Shown piece after piece: positions 34,217 to 43,322 of a stretch of DNA of 64,000 nucleotides (its first letter is position 1; each line of letters opens with the position of its first letter). The notes under the pieces were generated by a model. That model worked only from the letters and a program-made list of their open reading frames with translations. It made no database searches and was not told the DNA's origin. Origin of the DNA: Succinimonas sp045124755 (GTDB taxonomy: Bacteria > Pseudomonadota > Gammaproteobacteria > Enterobacterales > Succinivibrionaceae). Position numbers and translations under genes: made by a program. The stretch lies in assembly GCF_045124755.1 (NCBI RefSeq), contig NZ_JBGVMK010000157.1, one strand, 5' to 3'.

Positions 34217-34909
34217 TCAGGGCAGGATTTCAATGGTGGTGCCGGGATCCACCAGATCCAGAAATTCATCCATATCGCTGTTTATAAGAGCGATGCAGCC
34301 GTTAGTCCAGTTTGACGGCATCAGTCCGTCTACCCGGTCTTCGCTTTTCCCTCTGTAGGGCGGTTCGCCGTGAATCATAATCATTCCCCCGGGACGGCGG
34401 CCGGCCTTTTTGGCCCGTTCAATGTCTTCCGGGCTGGGATAGGAGATGTGAAACGCCTTGTAGAAGCTGGAGTTAAGCTTTACATAGTCCAGCACGTACT
34501 TGCCTTCGGGGGTTTTCTTGTCCCCCTCGAACATTTTGGGCCCGATGGGGTTTTTGCCCAGAGAGATGTTGAAGCTTTTGACCAGAGCCTGCCCCTTGTA
34601 CAGAAAAATTTTGTAGGCTGATTTTTGCACCACCACCCGATCCACCAGATTCTTTTTCACTAGGATCATGCTGCCCGGCGCGATTTTCGTGACAATGGTG
34701 CCCAGCTTGGTGTAATCCATATCGGGGTCATATTCCGGATATTCATTCAGAGCTTCAAGATACAGGGCGTAGGGCAGCCGGGTGCCGCCGGTAGCCCGGA
34801 GATCATCGTCTCCTGCCCGGACTGAGACTGGCAGAAGCGCTGTCACCATAAGAACCCCGGCAGAAATCCAGAATGAGAGAGCATGAGAAATCGGAAGGGA
34901 TTGAGACAT
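34217..34909 (-). CDS. L,D-transpeptidase (YkuD family)
   Basis: Periplasmic enzyme that would cross-link or modify peptidoglycan, or attach proteins to it, through a catalytic Cys. Start at 34909 gives MSQSLPISHALSFWISAGVLMV with a signal peptide cut near VRAGDDD; the frame extends further upstream only across the parC promoter region. 230 residues. The YkuD domain shows MIMIHGEPP and the catalytic SNWTNGCIALINSDMDEF. In this subgroup Ala follows the Cys-Ile where ErfK-type enzymes have Arg. Divergent from parC. Confidence 0.87.
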   Translation of the reverse strand: MSQSLPISHALSFWISAGVLMVTALLPVSVRAGDDDLRATGGTRLPYALYLEALNEYPEYDPDMDYTKLGTIVTKIAPGSMILVKKNLVDRVVVQKSAYKIFLYKGQALVKSFNISLGKNPIGPKMFEGDKKTPEGKYVLDYVKLNSSFYKAFHISYPSPEDIERAKKAGRRPGGMIMIHGEPPYRGKSEDRVDGLMPSNWTNGCIALINSDMDEFLDLVDPGTTIEILP

Positions 34910-35062
34910 AGTATTTCTTCTCTGTTCAAGTTTTCTGCCATTGTATGGCTTTTTTTGAAAAAATAAAGATTTCCTGCAGGAAAATTGCTGCCGGATGATT
35001 GCCAAATTCTCAGGAGAGAACAAGGTTAAGATATAATAATCCTGCACAATTTTGGAAACAGT

Positions 35063-37369
35063 ATGAACGATAAAAAACAAATGAGCCTGGAAGGCGTAGA
35101 GACCATGCCTCTCGAAACCTTTACCGAGGCAGCTTACCTTAATTATTCCATGGCCGTTATCAGAGACCGGGCGATTCCCCACGTCACTGACGGCCTGAAG
35201 CCGGTGCAGCGGCGCATTATATATTCCATGCATGAACTGGGACTGGCCCCGGGAACCAAGCATAAAAAATCCGCCCGCACCGTCGGCGATGTGCTGGGCA
35301 AATACCATCCTCACGGCGACAGCTCCTGTTATGAGGCCATGGTGCTTATGGCGCAGCGGTTTTCATACCGCTATCCTCTGGTGGACGGTCAGGGAAACTG
35401 GGGGCATCCGGATGATCCCAAATCCTATGCTGCCATGCGCTATACCGAATCACGGCTGTCTCCGTTTTCCGAAGTGCTGCTTTCCGAGCTGGACGATGGC
35501 GGCACCACTTTTATTCCGAATTTTGACGGCACTCTGAAGGAACCGGAATTTCTGCCGACCAGACTGCCCCACATCCTACTTAACGGCACCTCCGGGGTTG
35601 CCGTGGGCATCAAGACCGACATCCCTCCTCACAACGTCCGGGAAATTGCGAATGCCGCCATTTATCTTCTGGATCATCCTGAGGCCACGGCAGCGGATCT
35701 TATGACGGTCGTCAAAGGGCCGGACTATCCTACCAAGGCGGAGATCATTACCCCGCCGCACGAGCTTCTTAAGATGTACGAAACCGGAAACGGCAGTATC
35801 AGAATGCGTTCGGTTTATCATGTGGAAAAGGGATCCGTGGTGATTACGGCGCTGCCCTACCGAGTTTCCGGAGCAGATATCGAGACCAGAATCGCCGCTC
35901 TTATGAATCAGAAGAAGCTCCCTCTGATCACCAATATCAGAAATGAAACCAGCAAGGAGTGCCGCATTGTTCTGGAGCTGAGATCCGGCCGGGTTGATCC
36001 GGATGCGGTAATGTCTCATCTTTTCGCTCTGAAGAACCTGGATTTGGAATGCACCTATCAGGTTAACATGAATATGCTGGGCATTAATGGAAACCCGGCG
36101 GTTAAGTCCCTGCCGGTTATTCTCACGGAGTGGCTGACCTTCCGGCGGGATACGGTGGTGCGCCAGCTGGAATACCGTCTGGATAAGATTAACCGGAGGT
36201 TGCACCTTCTGGCCGGTCTCTTCATCGTCTTTCTGAACATCGATGAAGTAATCAGAATTATCCGGGAGGAGGATAATCCCAAAGAGATTCTCATGAACCG
36301 TTTCGGGCTTAGCGAAGCCCAGGTGGAATATATTCTGGAAACCAAGCTGAGACAGCTGGCCCGGATTTCCGAAATCCGGCTCCGGGATGAAAAAACCGCT
36401 CTGGAGAAGGATGCGGACAATATCAGCGGCATCATCAATTCTCCGACGCGTCTCCGGAACTACCTTAAAAAGAGCATTAAGGAAACGGCTGACAAATACG
36501 GGGATGACCGCATGAGTCCCATTGTTTCCCGGGCTCCGGCCAAGGCCATTGACGAGAGCGAAATGCTTCCGGCGGAGCCTATGACCGTGGTGCTTTCCAA
36601 AATGGGCTGGGTGCGCGCGGCCAAGGGGCATGTTGAGGATGTTTCCTCGTTTTCCTACAAGCAGGGCGATGGCTTCCTCATGAAGGCCTTTGCCCGCAGC
36701 AATCAGAATGTGGTTTTTCTGTCCAACTCCGGACAGAGCTATTCCCTCCAGGTCAGCACCCTCCCTTCTGCCAGAAGTCAGGGGGAGCCCCTGACCAGCC
36801 GTTTTACCATTGTGCAGGGAGACAGCATTGTGGCGGTGCTTGCGGGACAGGATGATGATTATTTCGTGCTGGGCACCGATGCCGGTTACGGCTTTGTCTG
36901 TCAGTACAAGGATCTCATCGGGCGCACCTCCAACGGCAAATCGGTGATTTCCGTTTCCGAGGGGGCTAATCTCTTGCCGCCGCTGCCGGTTACGGATGTG
37001 GATAAATCTCTCTGCCTGATGATTTCAAATCAGGGGCGGATGCTGATGTTTCTGGTAACCGAGCTTCCGGTGCTCAGCAAGGGCAAGGGCAGCCGCATGA
37101 TTAATATCTCCCTTTCCAAGCTGAAAACCCGGGAGGAGTACGTTACTGCCGCCTGTGTTTTAGGGCCGGAGGATTCGGTGGAAATTCATGCCGGAAAGCG
37201 CAAGCTGACTGTTAAGCCCGCGGATCTGGACACCTACAAGGGAGAGAGAGGCCGGCGCGGCATCAAGCTCCCCCGGGGACTTCAGAAGGTTACCGAGGTT
37301 CTGGTGATTTCCGGAAAGCAGGAGCCGCTGCCTGAGGCCCCTGCCGGAACCGGCGCTGTTATTTCATAG
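35063..37369 (+). CDS. parC: DNA topoisomerase IV subunit A
   Basis: ATP-dependent decatenation of replicated chromosomes, working with ParE (not in the window). 768 residues: breakage-reunion domain with catalytic Tyr127 in AAMRYTES, then a C-terminal beta-pinwheel. The quinolone-determining region YHPHGDSSCYEAM keeps Ser87 and Glu91 (E. coli Ser80 and Glu84), so the sequence is of the sensitive type. ParC rather than GyrA: shorter C-terminal domain and ParC-type QRDR. plsC follows on the same strand, as in many proteobacteria. Confidence 0.96.
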   Translation: MNDKKQMSLEGVETMPLETFTEAAYLNYSMAVIRDRAIPHVTDGLKPVQRRIIYSMHELGLAPGTKHKKSARTVGDVLGKYHPHGDSSCYEAMVLMAQRFSYRYPLVDGQGNWGHPDDPKSYAAMRYTESRLSPFSEVLLSELDDGGTTFIPNFDGTLKEPEFLPTRLPHILLNGTSGVAVGIKTDIPPHNVREIANAAIYLLDHPEATAADLMTVVKGPDYPTKAEIITPPHELLKMYETGNGSIRMRSVYHVEKGSVVITALPYRVSGADIETRIAALMNQKKLPLITNIRNETSKECRIVLELRSGRVDPDAVMSHLFALKNLDLECTYQVNMNMLGINGNPAVKSLPVILTEWLTFRRDTVVRQLEYRLDKINRRLHLLAGLFIVFLNIDEVIRIIREEDNPKEILMNRFGLSEAQVEYILETKLRQLARISEIRLRDEKTALEKDADNISGIINSPTRLRNYLKKSIKETADKYGDDRMSPIVSRAPAKAIDESEMLPAEPMTVVLSKMGWVRAAKGHVEDVSSFSYKQGDGFLMKAFARSNQNVVFLSNSGQSYSLQVSTLPSARSQGEPLTSRFTIVQGDSIVAVLAGQDDDYFVLGTDAGYGFVCQYKDLIGRTSNGKSVISVSEGANLLPPLPVTDVDKSLCLMISNQGRMLMFLVTELPVLSKGKGSRMINISLSKLKTREEYVTAACVLGPEDSVEIHAGKRKLTVKPADLDTYKGERGRRGIKLPRGLQKVTEVLVISGKQEPLPEAPAGTGAVIS

Positions 37370-37414
37370 GATTGGCGTTCGCCTGGCTGTTTGTCGATTT
37401 TTAGGAACTCTGAA

Positions 37415-38242
37415 ATGCTTTTGATAATCCGTATGCTGATCCTGGGGATCATGGGTATTCTGTGGCTGATTGCGGGGCTGGCCATTTGTCTGTGCCGTCC
37501 CGGACACCCCTGGAATCTTTATGCCCTGACGCAGATGCTGCGACTGGTGCAGCGGGTAGTGGGGGTCAGAGTTACCTACCGTTTTGATGTCAAGGATCTC
37601 CGCAGCAGAATGCCGGCTATTTTTGTGGGAAATCACCAGACCAACTGGGATATTGTCACTGTGGCCGATGTGCCGCAGCCGGGGCTGGTCTGCATCGGCA
37701 AGAAGAGCCTTATCTGGGTGCCGGTGTTTGGCATTTTGTTTTATCTTTCCGGAAATATTCTTATTGATCGCTCCAACCGTTCCCGTAACGGTGAGGAGTT
37801 CCTTTCCCTGGTGCGCCGCATCCGGAAAAAGAATCTTTCGCTGTGGATTTTTCCGGAAGGGCACAGATCCAAGGGGAGCGGAATGCTGCCGTTTAAAACC
37901 GGAGCAGTTCACACGGCAAGACTGGCCGGGGTGCCTATCATTCCGTTTGTAACCTCATCCTATTACGGGCAGATTAAGCTGAACCGCTGGGATAACGGGG
38001 AAATCATTGTGGAAATGCTGCCGCCTCGGGATGTTTCGGGGCTGGAAAAATCCGAGATCCGCAGCTTCACGCAGCAATTGCGGCAGGACATGATTGCCAG
38101 AATCAAGGAGCTGGACAAGGAGGTAAGGCGTCCGGACGGCTTTGTTCTTCCTGATTATGACGCCACGGGAAACGGAAGCGATGACGGGGCAAAACAGGAG
38201 CCGGCCGGGCAGACTTCTTCGGAGTCTTCTGAAAAGTCCTGA
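37415..38242 (+). CDS. plsC: 1-acyl-sn-glycerol-3-phosphate acyltransferase
   Basis: Acylates lysophosphatidic acid to phosphatidic acid at the inner membrane. The ATG at 37415 has AGGA upstream; an in-frame TTG at 37391 is less likely. 275 residues: an N-terminal membrane segment, then acyltransferase motifs NHQTNWD (the HX4D catalytic pair) and FPEGHRSKGSG (substrate phosphate). A hydrophilic, Ser/Gly-rich tail is unconserved. Follows parC directly. Confidence 0.92.
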   Translation: MLLIIRMLILGIMGILWLIAGLAICLCRPGHPWNLYALTQMLRLVQRVVGVRVTYRFDVKDLRSRMPAIFVGNHQTNWDIVTVADVPQPGLVCIGKKSLIWVPVFGILFYLSGNILIDRSNRSRNGEEFLSLVRRIRKKNLSLWIFPEGHRSKGSGMLPFKTGAVHTARLAGVPIIPFVTSSYYGQIKLNRWDNGEIIVEMLPPRDVSGLEKSEIRSFTQQLRQDMIARIKELDKEVRRPDGFVLPDYDATGNGSDDGAKQEPAGQTSSESSEKS

Positions 38243-38248
38243 GGCGGA

Positions 38249-38545
38249 TCAGCCCTGAGGCAGCTGTTCTCTTATCGCATCAGGAACCTTTGAGGAGTCC
38301 TGAATCTCAATCACCTTGTGGTGACTGCTCTCTCCCCGGATTATTCTCACCTTTCCCTTGGAAGTGCCGAAGGCCTTAGCCAGGTACTTCTGCAAATACT
38401 GATTCGCCTTGCCGTCCACCGGCGGGGCGGTAACGGTTATCTTGATCTCCTCCGGGGTAAACGGGATTATGGCATCCCGGGAAGCCTTTGGGGTAATTAC
38501 CGCCCGGAGCGTAATGATTTTTCCCCTGATTTCCAGAGCTGGCAT
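38249..38545 (-). CDS. yggU: YggU-family (DUF167) protein
   Basis: 98-residue protein of the small DUF167 family, function unknown. ITVTAPPVDGKANQYLQKYLAKAFG is the family signature. Six bases after yggT on the minus strand, an arrangement conserved in gammaproteobacteria. Confidence 0.9.
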   Translation of the reverse strand: MPALEIRGKIITLRAVITPKASRDAIIPFTPEEIKITVTAPPVDGKANQYLQKYLAKAFGTSKGKVRIIRGESSHHKVIEIQDSSKVPDAIREQLPQG

Positions 38546-38551
38546 GGTGCT

Positions 38552-39088
38552 TTACTTAATGAGATCCCAGACAATTCCCACTACCCGCGGCATGACGTTG
38601 AAGACTACAAAGCTCATCAGGAGCGCGGCTATCATGAATGACAGCGAGATGAATCCCACAGGTGGAATAAAGCGATCAAAGGGAGCTGTCAGAGGCGAGG
38701 TCAGCTTCATAAAGAGGTAGCTCCAGGGAGCGACAGAGGCTGACGGAATCCAGCTCAGGATAGCTCCGATAAACATTAGATACAGCATGAACTGCAGCAC
38801 GGCCCAGATCAGAAACACCGGAATCAGCTGAATAAGATGCCACAAGGTCTCAAAATTCATAAATGCCAGCCCGAAAACCTCAGCCATAATGAGCATCATA
38901 ATCAGGGCGGAGATGTTGAGATTCTGATAATTTCTTACGGGAACAAGCTTTAAGAGAGGGGCGGTGATTCGGGTAACCCAGCGGCAGGCCGGATGATAGT
39001 AATCGCAACGGGTATATTCCATCAGAAATCTGGTGAAAAACACCAGAGCCGGCAGAAAGACCAGCATGTACTCGTAAGGCAAAAACAT
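38552..39088 (-). CDS. yggT: YggT-family membrane protein
   Basis: 178 residues with two YGGT repeats, about four membrane helices and periplasmic loops. Family members have been linked to cell-shape maintenance and osmotic stress, but the molecular role is unclear. The YGGT signature appears as DYYHPACRWVTRITAPLLKLVPVR and again as LTSPLTAPFDRFIPPVG. A strong terminator separates it from proC, although the order matches other gammaproteobacteria. Confidence 0.9.
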   Translation of the reverse strand: MFLPYEYMLVFLPALVFFTRFLMEYTRCDYYHPACRWVTRITAPLLKLVPVRNYQNLNISALIMMLIMAEVFGLAFMNFETLWHLIQLIPVFLIWAVLQFMLYLMFIGAILSWIPSASVAPWSYLFMKLTSPLTAPFDRFIPPVGFISLSFMIAALLMSFVVFNVMPRVVGIVWDLIK

Positions 39089-39171
39089 AGTGATGCTCCG
39101 CTATTGAAAATCTGTCTGTAATTTTAGAGACCGCGGCGCTGTTCGTAAAGTCCCAAAAAAAATCGCGCCTG

Positions 39172-39203
39172 AAAAAAAGAGGCCTGAAAGTGTTCAGACC
39201 TCT
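39172..39203 (-). terminator. Terminator after proC
   Basis: On the minus strand AGAGGTCTGAA pairs with TTCAGGCCTCT (one G-U) around a four-base loop, followed by seven T. It separates yggS-proC from yggT-yggU. Confidence 0.88.
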
Positions 39204-39256
39204 GCTTTAACCGGCTCTGTGCCAAACTGCTTATTTATGTTACGGAAGACGGCAGC

Positions 39257-40084
39257 CTAAAACTGCTTTCCCATCTCCTCCGCCCGGTTTTTGCAGGCAT
39301 CCAGGGCAGCGCTGATAATTTCGGCAAGATTTCTTTCCTGCATGACCTTAATGGCTTCATAGGTGGTGCCGCCCTTGGAGGTTACCGCAGCCCGGAGTTC
39401 TGCCAGGGTTTTATCCTGATTTCTGATGACCATTTCGGCAGAACCCTTAGCCACCTGTTCCAGAATAATGCGGGCATCCTCTTCGGAATAGCCGTAGGCT
39501 TTGGCCTTTTCCGCCATGCATTCCATGAAATAAAAAAAGTATGCCGGGGCGCTGCCGGAAAGGGCGGTGATCTCGTCGATGCCGGCTTCGGTTTTTACAA
39601 AGACTGCTTTGCCCACGGATGCCAGCACGTCTCTGGCAAAATCCCGATCCTCCGGCAGGGCGCCCTCTGAAGCAAAAAGACCGGCCATGCCCATGCCGAT
39701 GAGAGCAGGGGTGTTGGGCATTACCCGGACAATTCTCGGAGCGCCGTGCAGAATGCCGCTGATGCGGGAAATGGTTACCCCGGCCATAATGGAAATCAGA
39801 AGCTTGTCTTTGAAGTCGGGAATTTCTGCGGCAATTCCGGAAAGAACCTCGGCCATCATCTGGGGCTTAACCGCAAAGAGGATGACGTCGGCATCCCGGG
39901 CGGCTTTGGCATTGTCAGAGCCGCCATTGATGCCGAATTTGTCCCTGAGGGTGTTAACCTTTTCCGTAACGGGATCCGAAACCGTGATGTTCTTTGCGGG
40001 ATAACCGCTCTGGCAGAGTCCCTGGATCAGGCTTCCGGCCATGTTTCCGCCGCCGATGAAGGCGATTTTTTTATCTGTATTCAT
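39257..40084 (-). CDS. proC: Pyrroline-5-carboxylate reductase
   Basis: Reduces P5C to proline, the last step of proline synthesis, in the cytoplasm. Start at 40084 gives MNTDKKIAFIGGGNMAGSLI, a Rossmann loop; the frame extends 20 residues further without conservation. 275 residues. The C-terminal helical domain carries SGSAPAYFFYFMECM and TSKGGTTYEA, the usual reductase motifs. Downstream of yggS. Confidence 0.95.
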   Translation of the reverse strand: MNTDKKIAFIGGGNMAGSLIQGLCQSGYPAKNITVSDPVTEKVNTLRDKFGINGGSDNAKAARDADVILFAVKPQMMAEVLSGIAAEIPDFKDKLLISIMAGVTISRISGILHGAPRIVRVMPNTPALIGMGMAGLFASEGALPEDRDFARDVLASVGKAVFVKTEAGIDEITALSGSAPAYFFYFMECMAEKAKAYGYSEEDARIILEQVAKGSAEMVIRNQDKTLAELRAAVTSKGGTTYEAIKVMQERNLAEIISAALDACKNRAEEMGKQF

Positions 40085-40159
40085 TATATTTTCCTCAATG
40101 CATGACAGAAATTGCAGATCCGGCCTCTCTTGGCCGGACAGCAAGAAAAAAAATACACG

Positions 40160-40864
40160 TCAGACGTGATACTGTCTGGCTCCGAAAATTGCGGTGCCGA
40201 TCCTGACCTCAGTGCTTCCGGCGGCAATGGCTTCGGCCATGTCATCGCTCATGCCCATGGAGAGCACCGTAAGCGGGCGTCCCTTGCGGCAGAGATCGTC
40301 AAAGGCATCCTTAAGGGCCTGAAACTGCGGCAGAATTTCGCTTTTGTCCCGGACGTTTTCGGCAATGCCCATGAGTCCTGCGACCTGAAGTCTGGGGCAC
40401 GAGGAGTCGATAAAATCCAGGAGATTCGGCAGTTCCTCAAAAGCTATGCCGGACTTCTGGGGCTCCCGGCTGATGTTTACCTGGATAAGCACCCGGAGAT
40501 CCGGCATCAGGGGCGGTCTTTGGTCATTAAGTCTCTTGGCGATCCGGGCACGGTCGAGACTTTCAACTACATCGAAGTGCTCGGCAATGATCCGGGTTTT
40601 ATTGGCCTGCACCGGACCTATGAAATGCCACTCAATGTCCCGGATGCCCTGAGACCGGATTTCCTGAATCTTCTCGGCGGCCTCCTGAGCGTAGGATTCC
40701 CCGAAAAGCCGCTGCCCCGCCTGATAGGCTTCCAGCACAGCGCCGGCAGGTTTGGTTTTGCTTACTGCCAAAAGGGCGATGTTTGCGGGGTCGCGTTTAA
40801 CAGAGGTAGCAAAATTGATAATTTCTTCTTTTACGTTTGAAAGATTTTCTTGTATCTTTAGCAT
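40160..40864 (-). CDS. yggS: PLP homeostasis protein YggS
   Basis: Pyridoxal-phosphate-binding TIM-barrel protein without known catalysis, involved in vitamin B6 and amino-acid homeostasis. The PLP lysine is in ALLAVSKTKPAG. Start set at the ATG at 40864, giving MLKIQENLSNVKEEI; a TTG two codons upstream is also in frame. 234 residues. Divergent from pilT. Confidence 0.93.
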   Translation of the reverse strand: MLKIQENLSNVKEEIINFATSVKRDPANIALLAVSKTKPAGAVLEAYQAGQRLFGESYAQEAAEKIQEIRSQGIRDIEWHFIGPVQANKTRIIAEHFDVVESLDRARIAKRLNDQRPPLMPDLRVLIQVNISREPQKSGIAFEELPNLLDFIDSSCPRLQVAGLMGIAENVRDKSEILPQFQALKDAFDDLCRKGRPLTVLSMGMSDDMAEAIAAGSTEVRIGTAIFGARQYHV

Positions 40865-40921
40865 AGGCAACAGTACCGTTATTTTGGCGTACTATCTTTT
40901 TTGGATGACAGAGAATTAACC

Positions 40922-42013
40922 ATGGATATTCTAGATTTACTACTTTACGGTGTAAAGAACAACGCTTCAGACTTGCACCTTTCAGCTGGTGTGCCCCCGA
41001 TGATCCGCGTCGATGGCGATATGCGCAAGCTTAAGACTACCGATAAGCTGACCATGGAAGTCAGGGATATGGAACCTTTGGACAAGACAACGGTTCATAA
41101 CCTTGTGTACGATATCATGAATGACCATCAGAGAAAGGAGTTCGAAGAAACCCTGGAGTGCGACTTCTCCTTTGAAGTGCCGAATCTGGCCCGTTTCCGT
41201 GTTAATGTGTTCAATCAGGATCGCGGCATGGCGGTAGTGTTCCGTACCATTCCTTCCAAGGTTATCACTCTGGAGCAGCTCAATTGTCCGAAGGTTTTTG
41301 AAAAGATTGCCTCCGCGCCCCGCGGTCTGGTTCTCGTTACCGGACCTACCGGCTCCGGCAAATCCACCACTCTGGCCGCCATGGTGGACTATGTGAATTC
41401 CACCCGGCACGACCATATTATTACCATCGAGGATCCTATCGAGTTTGTGCATCATAACAAGCTCTGCATGGTTAACCAGCGTGAAGTGCACCGCGATACC
41501 ATGTCCTTCTCCAACGCTCTGCGTTCTGCGCTCCGTGAAGACCCTGACATCATTCTGGTAGGCGAGCTCCGCGACCTGGAAACCGTCCGTCTGGCGCTGA
41601 CTGCCGCAGAAACCGGACACCTGGTGTTCGGCACTCTGCATACCAGCTCCGCAGCCAAGACCATCGACCGTATTATCGACGTGTTCCCGGGCGCTGAAAA
41701 GGGCATGGTGCGTTCCATGCTGTCAGAATCCCTGAATGCGGTTATTTCTCAGACCCTGCTTAAGAAGAACGGCGGCGGCCGAGTTGCGGCCCACGAAATC
41801 ATGATCGGCATTCCGGCCATCAGAAACCTTATCCGCGAAGACAAGGTTGCTCAGATGTACTCTATCATCCAGACCGGAGCCAGCCATGGCATGAGCACCC
41901 TGGACAGTGCCTTAAGCAAGCTGGTGTCCCGCGGCATCATCAGCATCGCCGAAGCTCGCAGCAAGGCTCACGATCCTAATGCCATCGTAGCCAGCTCCAT
42001 GGGCGGTTTCTAA
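40922..42013 (+). CDS. pilT: Type IV pilus retraction ATPase PilT
   Basis: Hexameric ATPase that powers pilus retraction in twitching, DNA uptake and surface sensing. 363 residues. Starts MDILDLLLYGVKNNASDLHLSAG. Walker A GPTGSGKSTT, the Asp box and Walker B region DPDIILVGELRDLETV, and the His box LHTSSAAKTIDRI. pilU follows after 13 bases. No pilin or assembly genes in the window. Confidence 0.96.
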   Translation: MDILDLLLYGVKNNASDLHLSAGVPPMIRVDGDMRKLKTTDKLTMEVRDMEPLDKTTVHNLVYDIMNDHQRKEFEETLECDFSFEVPNLARFRVNVFNQDRGMAVVFRTIPSKVITLEQLNCPKVFEKIASAPRGLVLVTGPTGSGKSTTLAAMVDYVNSTRHDHIITIEDPIEFVHHNKLCMVNQREVHRDTMSFSNALRSALREDPDIILVGELRDLETVRLALTAAETGHLVFGTLHTSSAAKTIDRIIDVFPGAEKGMVRSMLSESLNAVISQTLLKKNGGGRVAAHEIMIGIPAIRNLIREDKVAQMYSIIQTGASHGMSTLDSALSKLVSRGIISIAEARSKAHDPNAIVASSMGGF

Positions 42014-42026
42014 AGAGGAATGGTTT

Positions 42027-43148
42027 ATGATCCAGGATACATTGAAGATTGACCGTTATCTGCGCTTCATGAATGATAACAACGCTTCAGACCTTTTTCT
42101 GACTGTGGGGCTGGAGCCGGCGGTTAAGCTTGACGGCCATCTGACTCCCATTGAGCAGGGCAAGCTCACTCAGGCTCAGGTTGCTGAATTTGTCCGAGAA
42201 ACCATGTCTGATCGCGCGGATTTGCTCAAGGAATTCAACGAGCAGCGGGAAGCAAACTTTGCTATTCAGCGGCCGGATCTGGGGCGTTACCGTGTAAGCT
42301 GCTTCTGGCAGCTGACCATGCCGGGCGTGGTATTCCGCCGCATTGTGGAGAGAATTCCCACCACCGAGGAGCTGCACCTGCCCCCCACCTTCACCAAGTG
42401 GGTAATGGAAGACCGCGGACTTCTCCTGTTCGTGGGCGCTACCGGCGCCGGTAAGTCCACCACTCAGGCAGCCATGATCGGTTATCGCAACATGAATTCC
42501 GACGGTCATATCCTCACCATTGAAGACCCTATCGAATATGTGCATCACCACAAGAGATCGCTTATTACTCAGCGTGAGGTAGGCACTGATACCATAAGCT
42601 TTGACTCGGCGCTGAAATCAGCTCTCCGTCAGGCTCCGGACGTTATACTGATCGGCGAAATCCGTTCCCGGGAAACCATGGAGTTTGCCCTGTCATTCGC
42701 TGAAACCGGTCACCTGGTGCTGGCAACCCTCCATGCCAACAACGCTAACCAGGCGATTGACCGTATCCTCCATCTGGTGCCGGAGAGCGCTCAGAGACAG
42801 ATGCTGTTTGACCTTTCGGTAAACATGAGAGCCATTATCGCGCAGCAGCTTATTGAAACCACCACCGGCGGACGCCGCGCGGCATTCGATATTCTGGTGA
42901 ACACGCCGACGGTGGCAGACTGTCTCCAGAAGAACGAGCTCTTCAAGCTGAAGGAAATCATGCAGAAGTCTCCGGAAGCCGGTATGACCACCTTCGACCA
43001 GAGTCTTTACCATCTCTATCAGCAGGGTATCATCAGCTACAGCGATGCTCTCCACTACGCTGACTCTGAGAACGAGGTACGTCTCATGATCAAGCTGGCC
43101 GGCGGCGTCAAGGAATCCGATGTGATGTCGAATGTGGTATTCGAGTAG
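42027..43148 (+). CDS. pilU: PilT-dependent ATPase PilU
   Basis: Accessory retraction ATPase that needs PilT. 373 residues, NASDLFLTVGLEP at the start, Walker A GATGAGKSTTQA, Walker B region PDVILIGEIRSRETM, and FAETGHLVLATLHANNANQAI. The C-terminus is longer than PilT, as typical. Ends in a terminator 60 bp on. Confidence 0.95.
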   Translation: MIQDTLKIDRYLRFMNDNNASDLFLTVGLEPAVKLDGHLTPIEQGKLTQAQVAEFVRETMSDRADLLKEFNEQREANFAIQRPDLGRYRVSCFWQLTMPGVVFRRIVERIPTTEELHLPPTFTKWVMEDRGLLLFVGATGAGKSTTQAAMIGYRNMNSDGHILTIEDPIEYVHHHKRSLITQREVGTDTISFDSALKSALRQAPDVILIGEIRSRETMEFALSFAETGHLVLATLHANNANQAIDRILHLVPESAQRQMLFDLSVNMRAIIAQQLIETTTGGRRAAFDILVNTPTVADCLQKNELFKLKEIMQKSPEAGMTTFDQSLYHLYQQGIISYSDALHYADSENEVRLMIKLAGGVKESDVMSNVVFE

Positions 43149-43207
43149 CAGCAGGAAGGTTTTGCGGAACTGATATCCTGGCATTCGCATACGGACAGGT
43201 TATAAGA

Positions 43208-43236
43208 GGGAAGGACTCGGGGTCTTTCCCCTTTTT
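43208..43236 (+). terminator. Terminator of pilTU
   Basis: GGGAAGGAC pairs with GTCTTTCCC (one G-U) around a short loop, followed by CTTTTT. Confidence 0.85.
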
Positions 43237-43322
43237 GTTTTTGATCTGGAAGGATTCGAAAACCGGGAATTCCTGAAGCGGAGAAGTCCTGAAGGGATAA
43301 ATTTAGAGGAAGCCAGGGGAAC